Source of the DNA: Myxococcus stipitatus
GTDB taxonomy: Bacteria > Myxococcota > Myxococcia > Myxococcales > Myxococcaceae
DNA: 64,000 nt
Assembly: GCF_037414475.1 (NCBI RefSeq)
Contig: NZ_CP147913.1
Span: 7,748,001 to 7,812,000, forward strand
Direction: 5' to 3'
Within the stretch, counting starts at the first letter, position 1; each line of letters begins with the position of its first letter. A program made the translations under genes and the position numbers. Of the stretch, positions 24,460 to 34,830 are shown one piece after another. Below the pieces are notes generated by a model. That model did no database searches and had not been told where the DNA came from. It was given only the letters and a program-made list of their open reading frames with translations.

Positions 24460-25695
24460 GTGGCCCAGAAACCCAAGGCCACGCCCCGCGTCGGTGGCGA
24501 GGCGACTTCACTCGAGCTGGAGAAGTCCCTTGCCGCGGGCCTGTCCTCCTCCCGTCCCCTCTCGGCCTGGTTCCACGGGCCGGAGGGGATGGTGCTCCTC
24601 CAGGAGCCCTCGGGCTTCGCTGGCTTCCTGGCCGGCACGCTCGGGACGCTGTCGGTGGAGGAGGTCTTCGCCCACGTCCTGACGGGCATCCGCAGTGGGC
24701 TGCTCGCCGTGCAGAGCGGCGCGGTCCGGCGGACGGTGTCGTTCCGGGACGGGCAGGTGGTGTTCGCCACCTCCACGGAGCGCTCGGAGCGGCTGGGCGC
24801 GGTGCTCACGCGGCTGGGGATGGTGACGCAGACGCAGCTCACGCAGGCCCTGTCTCGCGTGACGCCCTCTCGCCGCATCGGCCAGGTGTTGACCTCCGAG
24901 GGGCTGGTGTCCGAGGCCCACCTCTACGGCGCCATGACGTACGTGGTGCGTGAGGTGGTGCTCAGCCTCTTCGAGTTGACGGAAGGAAGCTTCCTGTTCG
25001 TCGAGGGCCCCGCGCCCATGGCGGACGTGGTGAAGCTGCCCGAGCGCACGAGGGACCTGGTGCTCACCGGCATCAAGCGCTCTGAGGAGTTGGCCCGTCT
25101 GCGGCGGCGCTATCCGGAGGACCTGCGCGCGGAGCCAGGGCCCGCGGGGGCTCGGCCGGGCGAGGAGCGCTTCTTCCAGCGGCTGGGGTCGGGCGCGACG
25201 CTGGCCGACTTGCGCGTGGTGCGCGAGGGCGGGCAGCACGCGTTCTACTCGTGGCTGGATGAGTGCGTGCGTGGGGGGCACCTCCAGGTGCGTCCCTTGA
25301 CTCCGGCCGCCCCGTCGGTGCCGGCCGTCGAGGGCATGGCGTGGGAGTTGTTGTCCGCGGAGGAGCGATACAACCTGCTCCTGTCGTTGATCCACCGGGC
25401 GCTGCGCGACGCGGGGAAGGACGTGGACCTGTTGCGCGGCTTCCTGGATGCGCCGCCGTCTGGATTGGAAGAGGCCTTCGCGGGCGTGGTGCCCGGCGCG
25501 GATGGGCGCGTGGACGTGACGCGGCTGCGCGCCAACCTGTCCACGGGAGGCGAGGCCGTGGCGCGCGCGATGACGCTGGAGGCGCTGGACGCCATCGTCT
25601 CCTATGCCCTGTTCTCCGCGCGCAATGTGTTGCCGCCCGACGTCGCCGAGCGCTTGTCCAACACCTACCGCACCCTGCAGGGAGGTCTGGCCTAG
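24460..25695 (+). CDS. DUF4388-domain protein
   Basis: A 411-residue protein starting at GTG 24460, supported by CCCAGGGAGG upstream. Residues ~60-200 show the DUF4388 pattern: a GTLGTLSVEEVFAHVLTG block, SGLLAVQSG, and RTVSFRDGQVVFATSTE, followed by RLGAVLTRLGMVTQTQL. The C-terminal half is helical with no catalytic motif. DUF4388 proteins are abundant in myxobacteria and often belong to regulatory pathways. It starts 27 bases after the DsbA-type lipoprotein and may be co-transcribed. It shares the domain with the pseudo-receiver protein at 13026-14147. Confidence 0.75.
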   Translation: MAQKPKATPRVGGEATSLELEKSLAAGLSSSRPLSAWFHGPEGMVLLQEPSGFAGFLAGTLGTLSVEEVFAHVLTGIRSGLLAVQSGAVRRTVSFRDGQVVFATSTERSERLGAVLTRLGMVTQTQLTQALSRVTPSRRIGQVLTSEGLVSEAHLYGAMTYVVREVVLSLFELTEGSFLFVEGPAPMADVVKLPERTRDLVLTGIKRSEELARLRRRYPEDLRAEPGPAGARPGEERFFQRLGSGATLADLRVVREGGQHAFYSWLDECVRGGHLQVRPLTPAAPSVPAVEGMAWELLSAEERYNLLLSLIHRALRDAGKDVDLLRGFLDAPPSGLEEAFAGVVPGADGRVDVTRLRANLSTGGEAVARAMTLEALDAIVSYALFSARNVLPPDVAERLSNTYRTLQGGLA

Positions 25696-25749
25696 CAGGC
25701 GGCCCATGCCCACGTTCGCAACCACTGCATTGGGTGGTTGGGGGACTGC

Positions 25750-26376
25750 ATGGCTGTGTGGCGGAAGCTGGCGTGGGGAGTCCTGGTGCTGGGCGTGGGG
25801 TGCAGCGGCTCACGTCAGGCCTTGAAGGCGGACGCAGCGGCGGGGACGGGAGGCTCGGGCTCGGTGGCCTCGCTCCCAGCCTCTGTTTCAGGCCCCTACG
25901 TCGACGAGGAGCTGGGCTTCGAGGTCATCCGGCCCAGCGAGGAGTGGCAGTTGGAGGCCACCAACGAGCGCACGCCCGAGGGGCTCTCGATTCCGGTGGT
26001 GCTGCGCCACCCGCCCTCCGGCGCGCAGGTGGTCGTCCAGGTGGCGCCCCCCGTACAAGTCACCCCCGTCCAGTTCGCCGAACGTCTGACGGAGGGCCTG
26101 CGGCAGCAGCCCGGGTTCACCACGACGGACCCGGTGCCGCTCGCGCTGTCGGACAGCGCGGTGGGCTTCGACTTCGAGGTGGGGGATGGCGTGCGAGGCC
26201 GCGTGGTGGTGAGAGACGGCCGGCAGGGCCGCGTGTTGCTGATGCTGGCCACCTGGCCCGCGCAGTCCGTGGCGAGTGTCATCCAGAACGTGGATGCGCT
26301 CATCGTCGGCATCCGCCCTCTGCCCGAGCTCAAGGCCCACCCTCACAAGACGACGCCGCAGGCCTTTGTGCCTTGA
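25750..26376 (+). CDS. Small lipoprotein, 208 aa
   Basis: The ATG at 25750 opens onto a short signal with a lipobox (LVLGVGCSG, Cys near residue 18), followed by a Gly/Ala-rich linker. The rest is a single compact domain with mixed strands (GFEVIRPSEEWQLE, QVVVQVAPPVQV, RVLLMLATWPAQ), resembling PsbP- or DUF1795-like lipoprotein domains. I place no more weight on that than on fold resemblance. The upstream frame from 25738 has no good start. It converges on pepA, and two hairpins separate the pair. Function unknown. Confidence 0.68.
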   Translation: MAVWRKLAWGVLVLGVGCSGSRQALKADAAAGTGGSGSVASLPASVSGPYVDEELGFEVIRPSEEWQLEATNERTPEGLSIPVVLRHPPSGAQVVVQVAPPVQVTPVQFAERLTEGLRQQPGFTTTDPVPLALSDSAVGFDFEVGDGVRGRVVVRDGRQGRVLLMLATWPAQSVASVIQNVDALIVGIRPLPELKAHPHKTTPQAFVP

Positions 26377-26384
26377 AAGACGAA

Positions 26385-26416
26385 GCGCGCGGGCCTCGAT
26401 GGAGGCTTCCGCGCGC
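26385..26416. terminator. Hairpin between convergent lipoprotein gene and pepA (first)
   Basis: GCGCGCGG (26385-26392) pairs with CCGCGCGC (26409-26416), and inside it GCCTC (26393-26397) pairs with GAGGC (26402-26406). It lies 8 bases after the plus-strand stop and can serve that gene; the minus-strand gene ends 53 bases away. No clear T run follows. Confidence 0.6.
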
Positions 26417-26422
26417 CCGAGG

Positions 26423-26450
26423 GGCCCGTCACCTCCAACGGCGACGGGCC
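26423..26450. terminator. Hairpin between convergent lipoprotein gene and pepA (second)
   Basis: GGCCCGTC (26423-26430) and GACGGGCC (26443-26450) form a perfect 8-bp stem with a 12-base loop, close to the pepA stop. Together with the first hairpin it gives a two-sided terminator region. Confidence 0.55.
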
Positions 26451-26468
26451 TGTGTCCTGGTTCGAGGT

Positions 26469-28064
<1,596 letters not shown>

Positions 28065-28197
28065 GGGCCGATGAACTCCTGAACGGGAGAGGGGAGAAGA
28101 GAAGTCGCGGACTGTAACGCCCGGCTTGTTGCACGCAAAGCGTTGGATTTCATTCGAGCGTTGCATTGCCGCGAGGGGCTGGGTAGCAGTCAGGGCA

Positions 28198-29091
28198 ATG
28201 CCCACCTTGCTGATGCATCTGACCGCCATCGAACGGTTGGCCGCCAATCCCGGAGAGCTGCCGGCGGATTGGGTGCGCGCGCTCTCCGAGGACTTGCCGT
28301 ACGCGCGCTTCGGCGCGGCGCTGCCGGACCTTCCGTTGTGCGAGGGCATCCGGGGCGGGCTCGCCGCGTTCCTCCCGGAGCGGGAGATGCCGCCCTTCGC
28401 GCGGCTGTATCACGAGCGCGCGCCGGTGGGCTTCGGGCTGAAGATGGCGGAGTTGGTGGCGACGGGCGCGCTGGTGGGCACCGAGCCGGGACTGGCCTTG
28501 CTGGCCGGTTACTTCACCCACTTGTGCCTGGACCGGCGGATGTATCCGGTGGTGGACGGGTTGGTGGCGCGGCATCGCCGGCGGGGCGAGCGGCTCTTGT
28601 CGGCGCAGCGTGACATCGAGTGGGCGCAGACGCTCTTCTACCTGCGCGAGCTGCACGGCATGGACCTGCTGGGCACCCCCCGGCTGCGGGAGAAGTGTCA
28701 GGTGGTGAAGAGTCCCGGCTTCCCGTGGCGCGGCATCGGACGGGGCATCTACGAGCTGGTGCGGCTGTCGTCGCAGGAGCGCGTGGGGCAGGCGCCGACC
28801 AAGGCGGAGGTGGATGGCTGGGTGCGTGGCCTCTATGTCTCCGGCTTGTTTCTCTCCAGCCCCATGGGGCGTACGCGTGCGCTGCCTGCCTTCGCCCGCC
28901 TGTCCTTCCAGGAGCTGTACCGCAATGACACCTTCGACTTCTCCCAGGAGGTCGAGGGTGCGCTGGAGTCGGCGCGGGGCGTGCTTCGGAGGTTGCACGG
29001 CTACATGGCGAGGGGCACCTTCACACCCCGTACGCGAGCTCGCTTCCTGGAGGCGTTCCCCGAGGGCACCCTGGGCGTACGCGCGGCATAG
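28198..29091 (+). CDS. Zn-dependent phospholipase C-like protein
   Basis: A 297-residue protein with no signal peptide. The N-terminus MPTLLMHLTAIE and the block GYFTHLCLDRRMYPVVDG fit the bacterial zinc_dep_PLPC (PF00882)-like family, in which His and Asp of the TH..LD motif bind metal. The family is often seen in cytosolic proteins of unknown substrate. It starts at ATG 28198, divergent from pepA with 133 bases between. The assignment is from motif resemblance; a search should confirm it. Confidence 0.6.
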   Translation: MPTLLMHLTAIERLAANPGELPADWVRALSEDLPYARFGAALPDLPLCEGIRGGLAAFLPEREMPPFARLYHERAPVGFGLKMAELVATGALVGTEPGLALLAGYFTHLCLDRRMYPVVDGLVARHRRRGERLLSAQRDIEWAQTLFYLRELHGMDLLGTPRLREKCQVVKSPGFPWRGIGRGIYELVRLSSQERVGQAPTKAEVDGWVRGLYVSGLFLSSPMGRTRALPAFARLSFQELYRNDTFDFSQEVEGALESARGVLRRLHGYMARGTFTPRTRARFLEAFPEGTLGVRAA

Positions 29092-29216
29092 CGCGTGGGC
29101 CATTGTCCCTGGGTGCAGGGATGTTTCGCGCGTGGAGCAGCCGTCCTGGCGAGCCGTGTTCCCCTCGGGGAATGCCGCTGGGCGCGGCGTTGGAGCGCTC
29201 CTATTCTCGTGAAGGA

Positions 29217-29999
29217 ATGACGGTTCTTCTCCTCATGGTGGTGGGCGGGCTCGCGGGAGCGCTGGGGTCGATGCTCGGCATCGGAGGGGGCATCGTCCTG
29301 GTGCCCACGTTGGTGCTGGGTTTCGACGTGCCCCTGGAGGAGGCGATACCGGCCAGTCTGCTGTGCGTGGTGGCCAACTCCTGCGCCGCGGCGGCGGGCT
29401 ACGTGGACAACCACCTGAGCGACATCCGCCTGGGGCTGACGCTGGAGCTGGCCACGGTGCTGGGCGCCATCGCGGGAGGCCTGGTGGCGGCGCTCCTCGC
29501 CCCGGCGATGGTGGCGGTGGTGTTCGGCCTGTTCACCTTCTACGTCGCGCTGCAGATGATCTTCCTGCGCTCGCCTCGCGCCGAGCCCGCGACGCTCGAC
29601 GACTACCGGCCGACGAACTATCCGCTAGGCATCTCCGGCTCCTTCGTCGCGGGCGGGCTGTCCGCGCTGCTGGGCGTGGGAGGCGGGCCGCTGAAGGTGC
29701 CGCTGATGAGCTACGGCATGCGCGTGCCCTTCAAGGTGGCCAGCGCCACCAGCAACCTGATGATTGGCGTGACGGGCGCGGCGAGCGTGGCCGCCTACGC
29801 CTTGCGCGGACACCTGAAGCTGGCGCTGGTGTCTCCCCTGGTGGTGGGCGTGCTGGCGGGCGCGTACGCCGGCGGTCAGCTGATGCCCAAGGTTCCGACG
29901 TTGGTCCTCAAGAGGCTCTTCGCACTGGTTCTGCTGGTCGTGGCGGGGCAGATGTTGTGGAAGGGAGGGGCGGGACTGTGGCCGAGCGTGTGGAAGTGA
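29217..29999 (+). CDS. TauE/SafE-family anion exporter or permease
   Basis: A 260-residue membrane protein with about eight hydrophobic segments. The duplicated family motif is clear: GGLAGALGSMLGIGGGIVLVP near the N-terminus and GGLSALLGVGGGPLKVPLM in the second half. Members move sulfite, sulfoacetate or related anions. The start ATG 29217 follows GTGAAGGA. The DUF1634 gene overlaps its 3' end by 22 bases, a pairing seen in many genomes, implying a small membrane complex. Confidence 0.9.
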   Translation: MTVLLLMVVGGLAGALGSMLGIGGGIVLVPTLVLGFDVPLEEAIPASLLCVVANSCAAAAGYVDNHLSDIRLGLTLELATVLGAIAGGLVAALLAPAMVAVVFGLFTFYVALQMIFLRSPRAEPATLDDYRPTNYPLGISGSFVAGGLSALLGVGGGPLKVPLMSYGMRVPFKVASATSNLMIGVTGAASVAAYALRGHLKLALVSPLVVGVLAGAYAGGQLMPKVPTLVLKRLFALVLLVVAGQMLWKGGAGLWPSVWK

Positions 30000-30490
30000 G
30001 CGAGGAGGAGCCGGACGGTGGCGCCGCGCCGCCACCCGTCTCCGCGGCGATGATGGCGGACCCTCGGGCATTAGGCCGCGGCACGTTGATGGCGGCCCAG
30101 GCCCACGTGGAGACCGCGCCCGAACTGGACGCGGAGCCCGTCACCTCGGGACCGGTCGAGACACCCGCGCCGGACCTGGGCCGCGCGCGGGACCGGACGC
30201 TGGCGGGAGACCGCTGGATTGCGCGCGTGCTGCGCGTGGGCGCAGTGCTGAGCGGCGGCATGTTCGTGCTGTCGCTCTGCCTGGAGGCGCTGCCGGAATC
30301 AGAGAGCATCCACGTGGCCATCGACCAGCTGCGCAAGGCGGCGGCGTCACTCCTTCTGGTGACACCCGTGGCGCGGCTGGGGGTTGCGGGGACGCTCCTG
30401 GGACTGCGCGGCGAGTGGCGCTACGCCCTCATCGCCGCGGGGGTGCTCGGGTTGTTGGCCCTCGCGGTGGGCGCCGGCATCCAGGCGTGA
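29978..30490 (+). CDS. DUF1634 membrane protein, partner of the TauE/SafE permease
   Basis: A 170-residue protein. The first ~75 residues are an acidic, Pro-rich cytosolic stretch that is longer than usual. Three hydrophobic segments follow (AVLSGGMFVLSLCLEAL, SLLLVTPVARLGVAGTLLG, ALIAAGVLGLLALAVGAG). It starts at GTG 29978, supported by AGGGAGGGG upstream and by its overlap with the permease gene. DUF1634 genes commonly accompany TauE/SafE permeases. Its function is unknown. Confidence 0.8.
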   Translation: MAERVEVSEEEPDGGAAPPPVSAAMMADPRALGRGTLMAAQAHVETAPELDAEPVTSGPVETPAPDLGRARDRTLAGDRWIARVLRVGAVLSGGMFVLSLCLEALPESESIHVAIDQLRKAAASLLLVTPVARLGVAGTLLGLRGEWRYALIAAGVLGLLALAVGAGIQA

Positions 30491-30521
30491 TGCGGCGCCC
30501 GCGAGGTGAGTCGAGGCGTCC

Positions 30522-31400
30522 TCAGGCGCCGCGCGCGGCGAAGTGGGCCAGGATGTTGCGCACCTTGGCGACCTCGTCCGCGCGGCCCTGCTCCTCGTAG
30601 AGCGGGAGCACGGCCTCCAACTGCTCGCGCGAGGCGGCCAGGTCCTGCGTGTAGTAGCAGGACAGGCTCAAGTCCCAGCGGGCGCGGGCCTCGTACACGT
30701 GGTCGTGCAGCTCCTGGTAGAGCTCCACCGCGCGTAGCAGGTGCGTGCGCGCCGCCTCGTGCTGTCCCAAGAGGCCCTCGGACTCGCCCAGGAGCAGATG
30801 CCCCAGCGCGAGCGCCTCCGGGTCCTCGCCCTTCTCCAGCAGGGGAATCGCCTCGAGGAACCGCTTGCGCGCCGGCTCGTACTCGGCCTTCTCCATGCGG
30901 ATGTCGCCGATGTCCAGGAGCAGCCGCGCGGTGCGCTCGGTGTTGCGCGTCTGGCGGTAGAGGATGAGGGCCTCCTGGTATTTCTCCTCGGCGGCCTCGG
31001 GCTGTCCGAGCGCGCGCAGGGACTCGCCGATGCACGCGCGGGACAGCGCCTCGCCCTCGCGGTCCTTCGTCTCGTTGAAGAGCATCGCGGCCTGGGCGAT
31101 GAGCTCCACCGCGCCGCGGTGGTCCTCGAAGTTCGCCTTCACCACGCCCATGCCGAAGCAGGCCTGGGCCTGGCCCGGCTTGTAGCCCGCCTCCTTGAAC
31201 AAGGCGTACGCCTCTTCGTAGCACTGGCGGCTCGCGGCGTGGTCCTCGAGCAGGCCGTGCAGCTCCGCCAGGCTCACCAGCTCCTGGCCCACCTGGGTGG
31301 GCGCGCCGGTGATGCGCAGCGTCGCCAGCGTGTTCTTCTGTTTCTGGAGCGCCTCGAGCAGGTGGGCGCGTTCGGTGTCTTCGGACGGATGCATGCTCAC
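30522..31400 (-). CDS. Tetratricopeptide-repeat protein
   Basis: A 292-residue soluble protein made of about six TPR units. Clear examples are the ASRQCYEEAYALFKEAG, AAEEKYQEALILYRQT and AARTHLLRAVELYQEL segments. The GTG start (31398-31400) overlaps the stop of the upstream ScfR-type regulator (GTGA), so the two genes are translationally coupled; ATG 31394 is a second candidate start. The TPR protein probably works with, or modulates, the regulator. No catalytic motif is present. Confidence 0.88.
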   Translation of the reverse strand: MSMHPSEDTERAHLLEALQKQKNTLATLRITGAPTQVGQELVSLAELHGLLEDHAASRQCYEEAYALFKEAGYKPGQAQACFGMGVVKANFEDHRGAVELIAQAAMLFNETKDREGEALSRACIGESLRALGQPEAAEEKYQEALILYRQTRNTERTARLLLDIGDIRMEKAEYEPARKRFLEAIPLLEKGEDPEALALGHLLLGESEGLLGQHEAARTHLLRAVELYQELHDHVYEARARWDLSLSCYYTQDLAASREQLEAVLPLYEEQGRADEVAKVRNILAHFAARGA

Positions 31401-33061
31401 GCCTCACCACCCTTGCGGCGCCGGGCGGCCTTGTCCAGCGAATCGTGCTTCTCGCTCCCGTCAGTGGCGTTGACGCCTGGAGGCAGCGGGGTGCCATTTC
31501 CAGTGGCGGCGTGCGCGCCCGCCGTGGACCCACCGTGGTGGCTCTGATGGCCGTGGTGGCGCTCCTGCTTGTCGCCCTGCTCGTAGCCGAGCAGCGGGGA
31601 GAAGAAACAATCCTTCTTCGTGTACTCGTCGAAGGCGAAGGCGAAGCGGTAGCTGGCGGCCGCGCGCTGGTTGCAGTCGGTGCGCTCGCAGAAGCGGCAG
31701 GAGATGCCGGAGGGGATGGCGTCCTTGCGCAAGTCATTGGTGGGCAGGCCGTAGGCCAGGAACTTGGCGTTCTCCGCGTGGGTGCCCAGGCCGATGGAGT
31801 ACGCGGTGCCCTTGACGATGGAGCCTTCGATGGGCTGCAGCTGCACCTTCGCGAAGCAGAAGTACGTGGTGCCGTCGGGCATCATCGAATACTGCCGGGT
31901 GAGCTGGGACGGGTTGAGGAAGGCCAGGTGCACGGCCCACTTGCCGCAGCTGCCGCCGCCCGTGGCGAAGCGGATGCCGGTGCCGCTGTAGCGCTTGGAG
32001 ATGTTGCCGGCGATGTCCGAGCGCAGGAAGTGGAACGGGATGCCCGGGCGCTTGGGGTCCGACAGGTTGCACAGCCGGTGGGCCACCGTCTCGTACGTGG
32101 AGCCGAAGATGCTCGACAGGAGCTCCACGTCGTAGCGTGTGCGCTGCACCTCCTTGAAGAAGTCTCCGTAGGGCAGCATCAGCGCGCCGGCGAAGTAGTT
32201 GGCCAGGTTCACCTTGATGAGCCGCTGCGTCTCCGCGTGCCGCATGCGCCCCGCGCCGAGGATGCGCTCCACCAGCTTCTCCCGGTCCAGCATCAACAGG
32301 CCGATGGACGCGGCGATCTGGAACTTGAGCGGCTGCTCGGTGAGGTCCGGCGACAGGGTGAGCGTCTGCTCCTCCGGGTCCAACCGCCGCACCACCGACG
32401 AGCCGCTGGGCGCGGTGTCGAAGAGCACGCGGTAGCCGAAGCGCTTCTCGAGCAGCTGCACCAACTGCCCGCTGGTGAGCTGCCGCTCCAGGCTCACGTC
32501 GCGCCGCAACTCCTCCGCCTGCTCTTCAATCTCCGGGAAGTAGTTGCGGTGCGTCTCCAGGAAATCACTCACCTCGTCGAACGGGGAGTAGTCGAAGCGC
32601 ACGCCCGGCACGGTGCCGTTGCCCGCACCGCCCTGCGCGCGCGTGCGCTCCTCCACGTTGAGCTGCGCGAGCACGTTCTCCAGCTGCGTGCGCGTGTTCT
32701 TGTAGAGGTTGAACAGCGCGGCCACGGTGCCGGCCAGCTTCGGCTCCGCCGACAGCGACTGGAGCGACTCCGGGTCGATGTCCAGGCTCTTGAGCAGCGG
32801 CTCGTCGAGGAGCTTGGCGAGCGCCTCGTCCACGCGGCCTTCGCCCAGCGTGGACATGAACTGCTCGGGGTCCTGGTCGAAATACCTCAGCGCCTTCCAG
32901 AGCAGCGGGAAGGGCATCACCCGCTTCCCCTTCTCGATGAGGTTCAGGTAGGCGGGAGAGACTCCCAGGTCCTTGGCCGCGTCCGCTTGCTTGATGTTCC
33001 GGGCAAGGCGCAGGCCGCGGAGCTTCAAGCCCACGTTGGCGTTCAGTGCGTTGTCGTTCAT
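31397..33061 (-). CDS. XRE-family regulator of the ScfR/RamB type
   Basis: A 554-residue protein. The N-terminal HTH (8-65, RNIKQADAAKDLGVSPAYLNLIEKG) is followed by an IrrE/ImmA-like domain that lacks the HExxH zinc motif but keeps LANYFAGALMLPYG. A ScfR (PF09856) region with Cys-rich CRFCERTDC comes next, then a His/Gly-rich tail. Relatives (RamB, PrpQ-like) sense short-chain acyl metabolites and control acetate or propionate use. A perfect inverted repeat in its promoter region contains the RamB-type ACTTTGCAAA core, which suggests autoregulation. It is coupled to a TPR gene downstream. Confidence 0.88.
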   Translation of the reverse strand: MNDNALNANVGLKLRGLRLARNIKQADAAKDLGVSPAYLNLIEKGKRVMPFPLLWKALRYFDQDPEQFMSTLGEGRVDEALAKLLDEPLLKSLDIDPESLQSLSAEPKLAGTVAALFNLYKNTRTQLENVLAQLNVEERTRAQGGAGNGTVPGVRFDYSPFDEVSDFLETHRNYFPEIEEQAEELRRDVSLERQLTSGQLVQLLEKRFGYRVLFDTAPSGSSVVRRLDPEEQTLTLSPDLTEQPLKFQIAASIGLLMLDREKLVERILGAGRMRHAETQRLIKVNLANYFAGALMLPYGDFFKEVQRTRYDVELLSSIFGSTYETVAHRLCNLSDPKRPGIPFHFLRSDIAGNISKRYSGTGIRFATGGGSCGKWAVHLAFLNPSQLTRQYSMMPDGTTYFCFAKVQLQPIEGSIVKGTAYSIGLGTHAENAKFLAYGLPTNDLRKDAIPSGISCRFCERTDCNQRAAASYRFAFAFDEYTKKDCFFSPLLGYEQGDKQERHHGHQSHHGGSTAGAHAATGNGTPLPPGVNATDGSEKHDSLDKAARRRKGGEA

Positions 33062-33389
33062 GGCTGAATCGGGTCCGTCGGGTGCATCAGGCCTCGCGCC
33101 CTGGGCCCCTCTCAGCCACTTTGCAAATCGATTTACCGATTTGCAATCAACGTTTTGGGTGGGCCCCCTCCCTGTGCGGATGGCGACGAACGGGGCGTCC
33201 TCCATCGGGCGCTTACTCTTTGAGTGACTGTAACCTCCAGGAATTACTTGGAGTTGTCGGCCCGCGAATGTGCGTTCGAAGCGCCTTTCGACGCACGTTG
33301 TCAAATGTTTACCGCCGCAGCGCGGCACGCGGTGGATTCGCGTCAGTAAACGAGTATTTCTGGTTTACATGGGGAACGGGGGCGCGGGC
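33062..33389 (-). other. Intergenic region between the ScfR-type regulator and fabF
   Basis: These 328 bases are relatively AT-rich for the window. They contain the operator at 33121-33146 and, nearer fabF, an inverted repeat GTAAAC (33346-33351) / GTTTAC (33363-33368) that may end the fabF transcript. No convincing gene; open frames here are in the shadow of neighbours. Confidence 0.6.
33121..33146. promoter_or_regulatory. Operator of the ScfR/RamB-type regulator
   Basis: TTGCAAATCG (33121-33130) and CGATTTGCAA (33137-33146) are a perfect 10-bp inverted repeat with a 6-base spacer, about 60 bases upstream of the regulator's start. The left arm lies within ACTTTGCAAA (33118-33127), the core published for the RamB binding motif. 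Binding is inferred from this and from the adjacent regulator. Confidence 0.65.
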
Positions 33390-34634
33390 TCAAGAGATCA
33401 TCCTGCGGAAGATGAGCGACACGTTGGTGCCGCCGAAGCCGAAGGAGTTGTTCATCACGGCGTCGACGCGGACCTCGCGCGCGGTGTTGGGCACGCAGTC
33501 CAGGGTGATGCGTGGATCCTGCCGCTGGAGGTTGATGGTGGGTGGCAGCACGCCTCGCGTGAGGGCGAGCACGCTGATGACGGCCTCCGCGGCGCCCGCG
33601 GCTCCATTCATGTGGCCCGTCATGGACTTGGTGGAGGAGACGGCCACCGCGCGGGCCGTATCGCCGAAGACCTGGGCGATGCCCTGCGCCTCCAGCAGGT
33701 CGCCCACGTCGGTGGAGGTGCCGTGCGCGTTGATGTAGCCGATGTCTCCGGGGCCCATGCCGGCGTCCTTCAGCGCGGCGCGCATGCTGCGTTGGGCGCC
33801 TTCGTGCTCGGGCGCGGGCTGGGTGATGTGGTGCGCGTCGGAGCTGGCGCCGTAGCCGGTGAGCTCCGCGAGGATGCGTGCGCCTCGGGCCAGGGCGTGC
33901 TCCAAATCCTCGAGCACCAGCATGCCGGCGCCCTCGGCGACGACGAAGCCGTCGCGGTCCACGTCGAACGGGCGGCTGGCGGCATGGGGTGCGTCGTTGC
34001 GCAGGGACAACGCGCGCATGGCCGCGAAGCCACCGATGCCCAGCAGCGAGATGGGCGCCTCGGCGCCTCCGGCCACCGCCACATCGAACTCACCGCGCTG
34101 GATGCCTCGCATCGCCTCGCCAATGGCGTGGGCGCTGGTGGAGCACGCGGAGTTGGGGGCCCAGGACGGACCCTTCAAGCCGTGGCGGAGACTGACGTAG
34201 CCGGGCGCCATGTTGATGATCATCTGCAGGATGAAGAAAGGACTGATGCGGTCGGGCCCCTTCTCCATGACCAGGCGGAACGTGTCCTCCAGGCTGCCGA
34301 TTCCACCAATCCCCGAGCCGATGATGGTGGCCACGCGCTCGGCGTTCTCGGGGGTGACTTTCAGCCCCGAGTCCTCCAGCGCCATGTCCGCCGCCACCAC
34401 CGCGAAGTGCGAGAAGCGGTCCATGCGCCGCGCCTCACGGCGCTCGATGTGGTCCTCGACCCGGAAGTCCTTCACCTCGCCCGCAATCTGGCAGTCCAGC
34501 CGGCTGGCGTCGAAGAGGGTGATGGGACCCACGCCGCTCTCGCCGCGCACCAGCGCGGACCAGCTCTTCTCCACGCCCGTGCCGCAGGGGCTGATGAGCC
34601 CCATTCCCGTCACCACGACGCGCCGCTTCTGCAT
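33390..34634 (-). CDS. fabF: FabF-like 3-oxoacyl-ACP synthase II
   Basis: A 414-residue ketosynthase. The catalytic triad is complete: Cys in [11 protein letters not shown], His in NAHGTST and His in [19 protein letters not shown] enzymes elongate acyl-ACP chains with malonyl-ACP. The ATG at 34634 has CAAGGAG upstream and opens with [12 protein letters not shown]. It stands alone, not in a fab cluster, facing a hotdog thioesterase and a TetR regulator. This suggests a regulated, possibly specialised, acyl-chain function rather than the main housekeeping FabF, though that is inference. Confidence 0.92.
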   Translation of the reverse strand: MQKRRVVVTGMGLISPCGTGVEKSWSALVRGESGVGPITLFDASRLDCQIAGEVKDFRVEDHIERREARRMDRFSHFAVVAADMALEDSGLKVTPENAERVATIIGSGIGGIGSLEDTFRLVMEKGPDRISPFFILQMIINMAPGYVSLRHGLKGPSWAPNSACSTSAHAIGEAMRGIQRGEFDVAVAGGAEAPISLLGIGGFAAMRALSLRNDAPHAASRPFDVDRDGFVVAEGAGMLVLEDLEHALARGARILAELTGYGASSDAHHITQPAPEHEGAQRSMRAALKDAGMGPGDIGYINAHGTSTDVGDLLEAQGIAQVFGDTARAVAVSSTKSMTGHMNGAAGAAEAVISVLALTRGVLPPTINLQRQDPRITLDCVPNTAREVRVDAVMNNSFGFGGTNVSLIFRRMIS

Positions 34635-34728
34635 CCACTGCTCCTTGGATGGCACGCCAGGAAGGTGAACGGCCCGGCCGCTCATCCGCCTTCCCGTATC
34701 CGGCGTGCACTGAATGGCCCTTTGTATT

Positions 34729-34739
34729 ATGAGTATCAT
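34729..34739. promoter_or_regulatory. Palindrome ATGA-GTA-TCAT in the fabF/thioesterase divergon
   Basis: ATGAGTATCAT lies 95 bases upstream of fabF and 92 bases upstream of the thioesterase gene. It resembles the second palindrome (34794-34807) in its ATGA/TCAT half-sites, so the two may be bound by one regulator. Confidence 0.4.
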
Positions 34740-34793
34740 CCCATCTTGCAAGCTTCGTTGCGAGGAAGATTGTTTCCATCCCGAAATATGGCG

Positions 34794-34807
34794 ATGATGA
34801 ACATCAT
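34794..34807. promoter_or_regulatory. Palindrome ATGATG-AA-CATCAT ahead of the thioesterase gene
   Basis: Perfect 6-bp arms with a 2-base spacer, 24 bases upstream of the thioesterase start. This is a good position for a repressor operator; the TetR gene two genes on is the obvious candidate. Confidence 0.45.
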
Positions 34808-34830
34808 TTCATGAGAGAGAAGCGGGGCCC

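Noticed and set aside
28065-28349. Longer start for pepA
   Set aside because: The ATG at 28064 has an AGGAG and starts the conserved MNFTFV; upstream frame is the divergent promoter and neighbour.
33270-34814. Long plus-strand frame opposite fabF
   Set aside because: Antisense shadow of a gene with an intact Cys-His-His triad.
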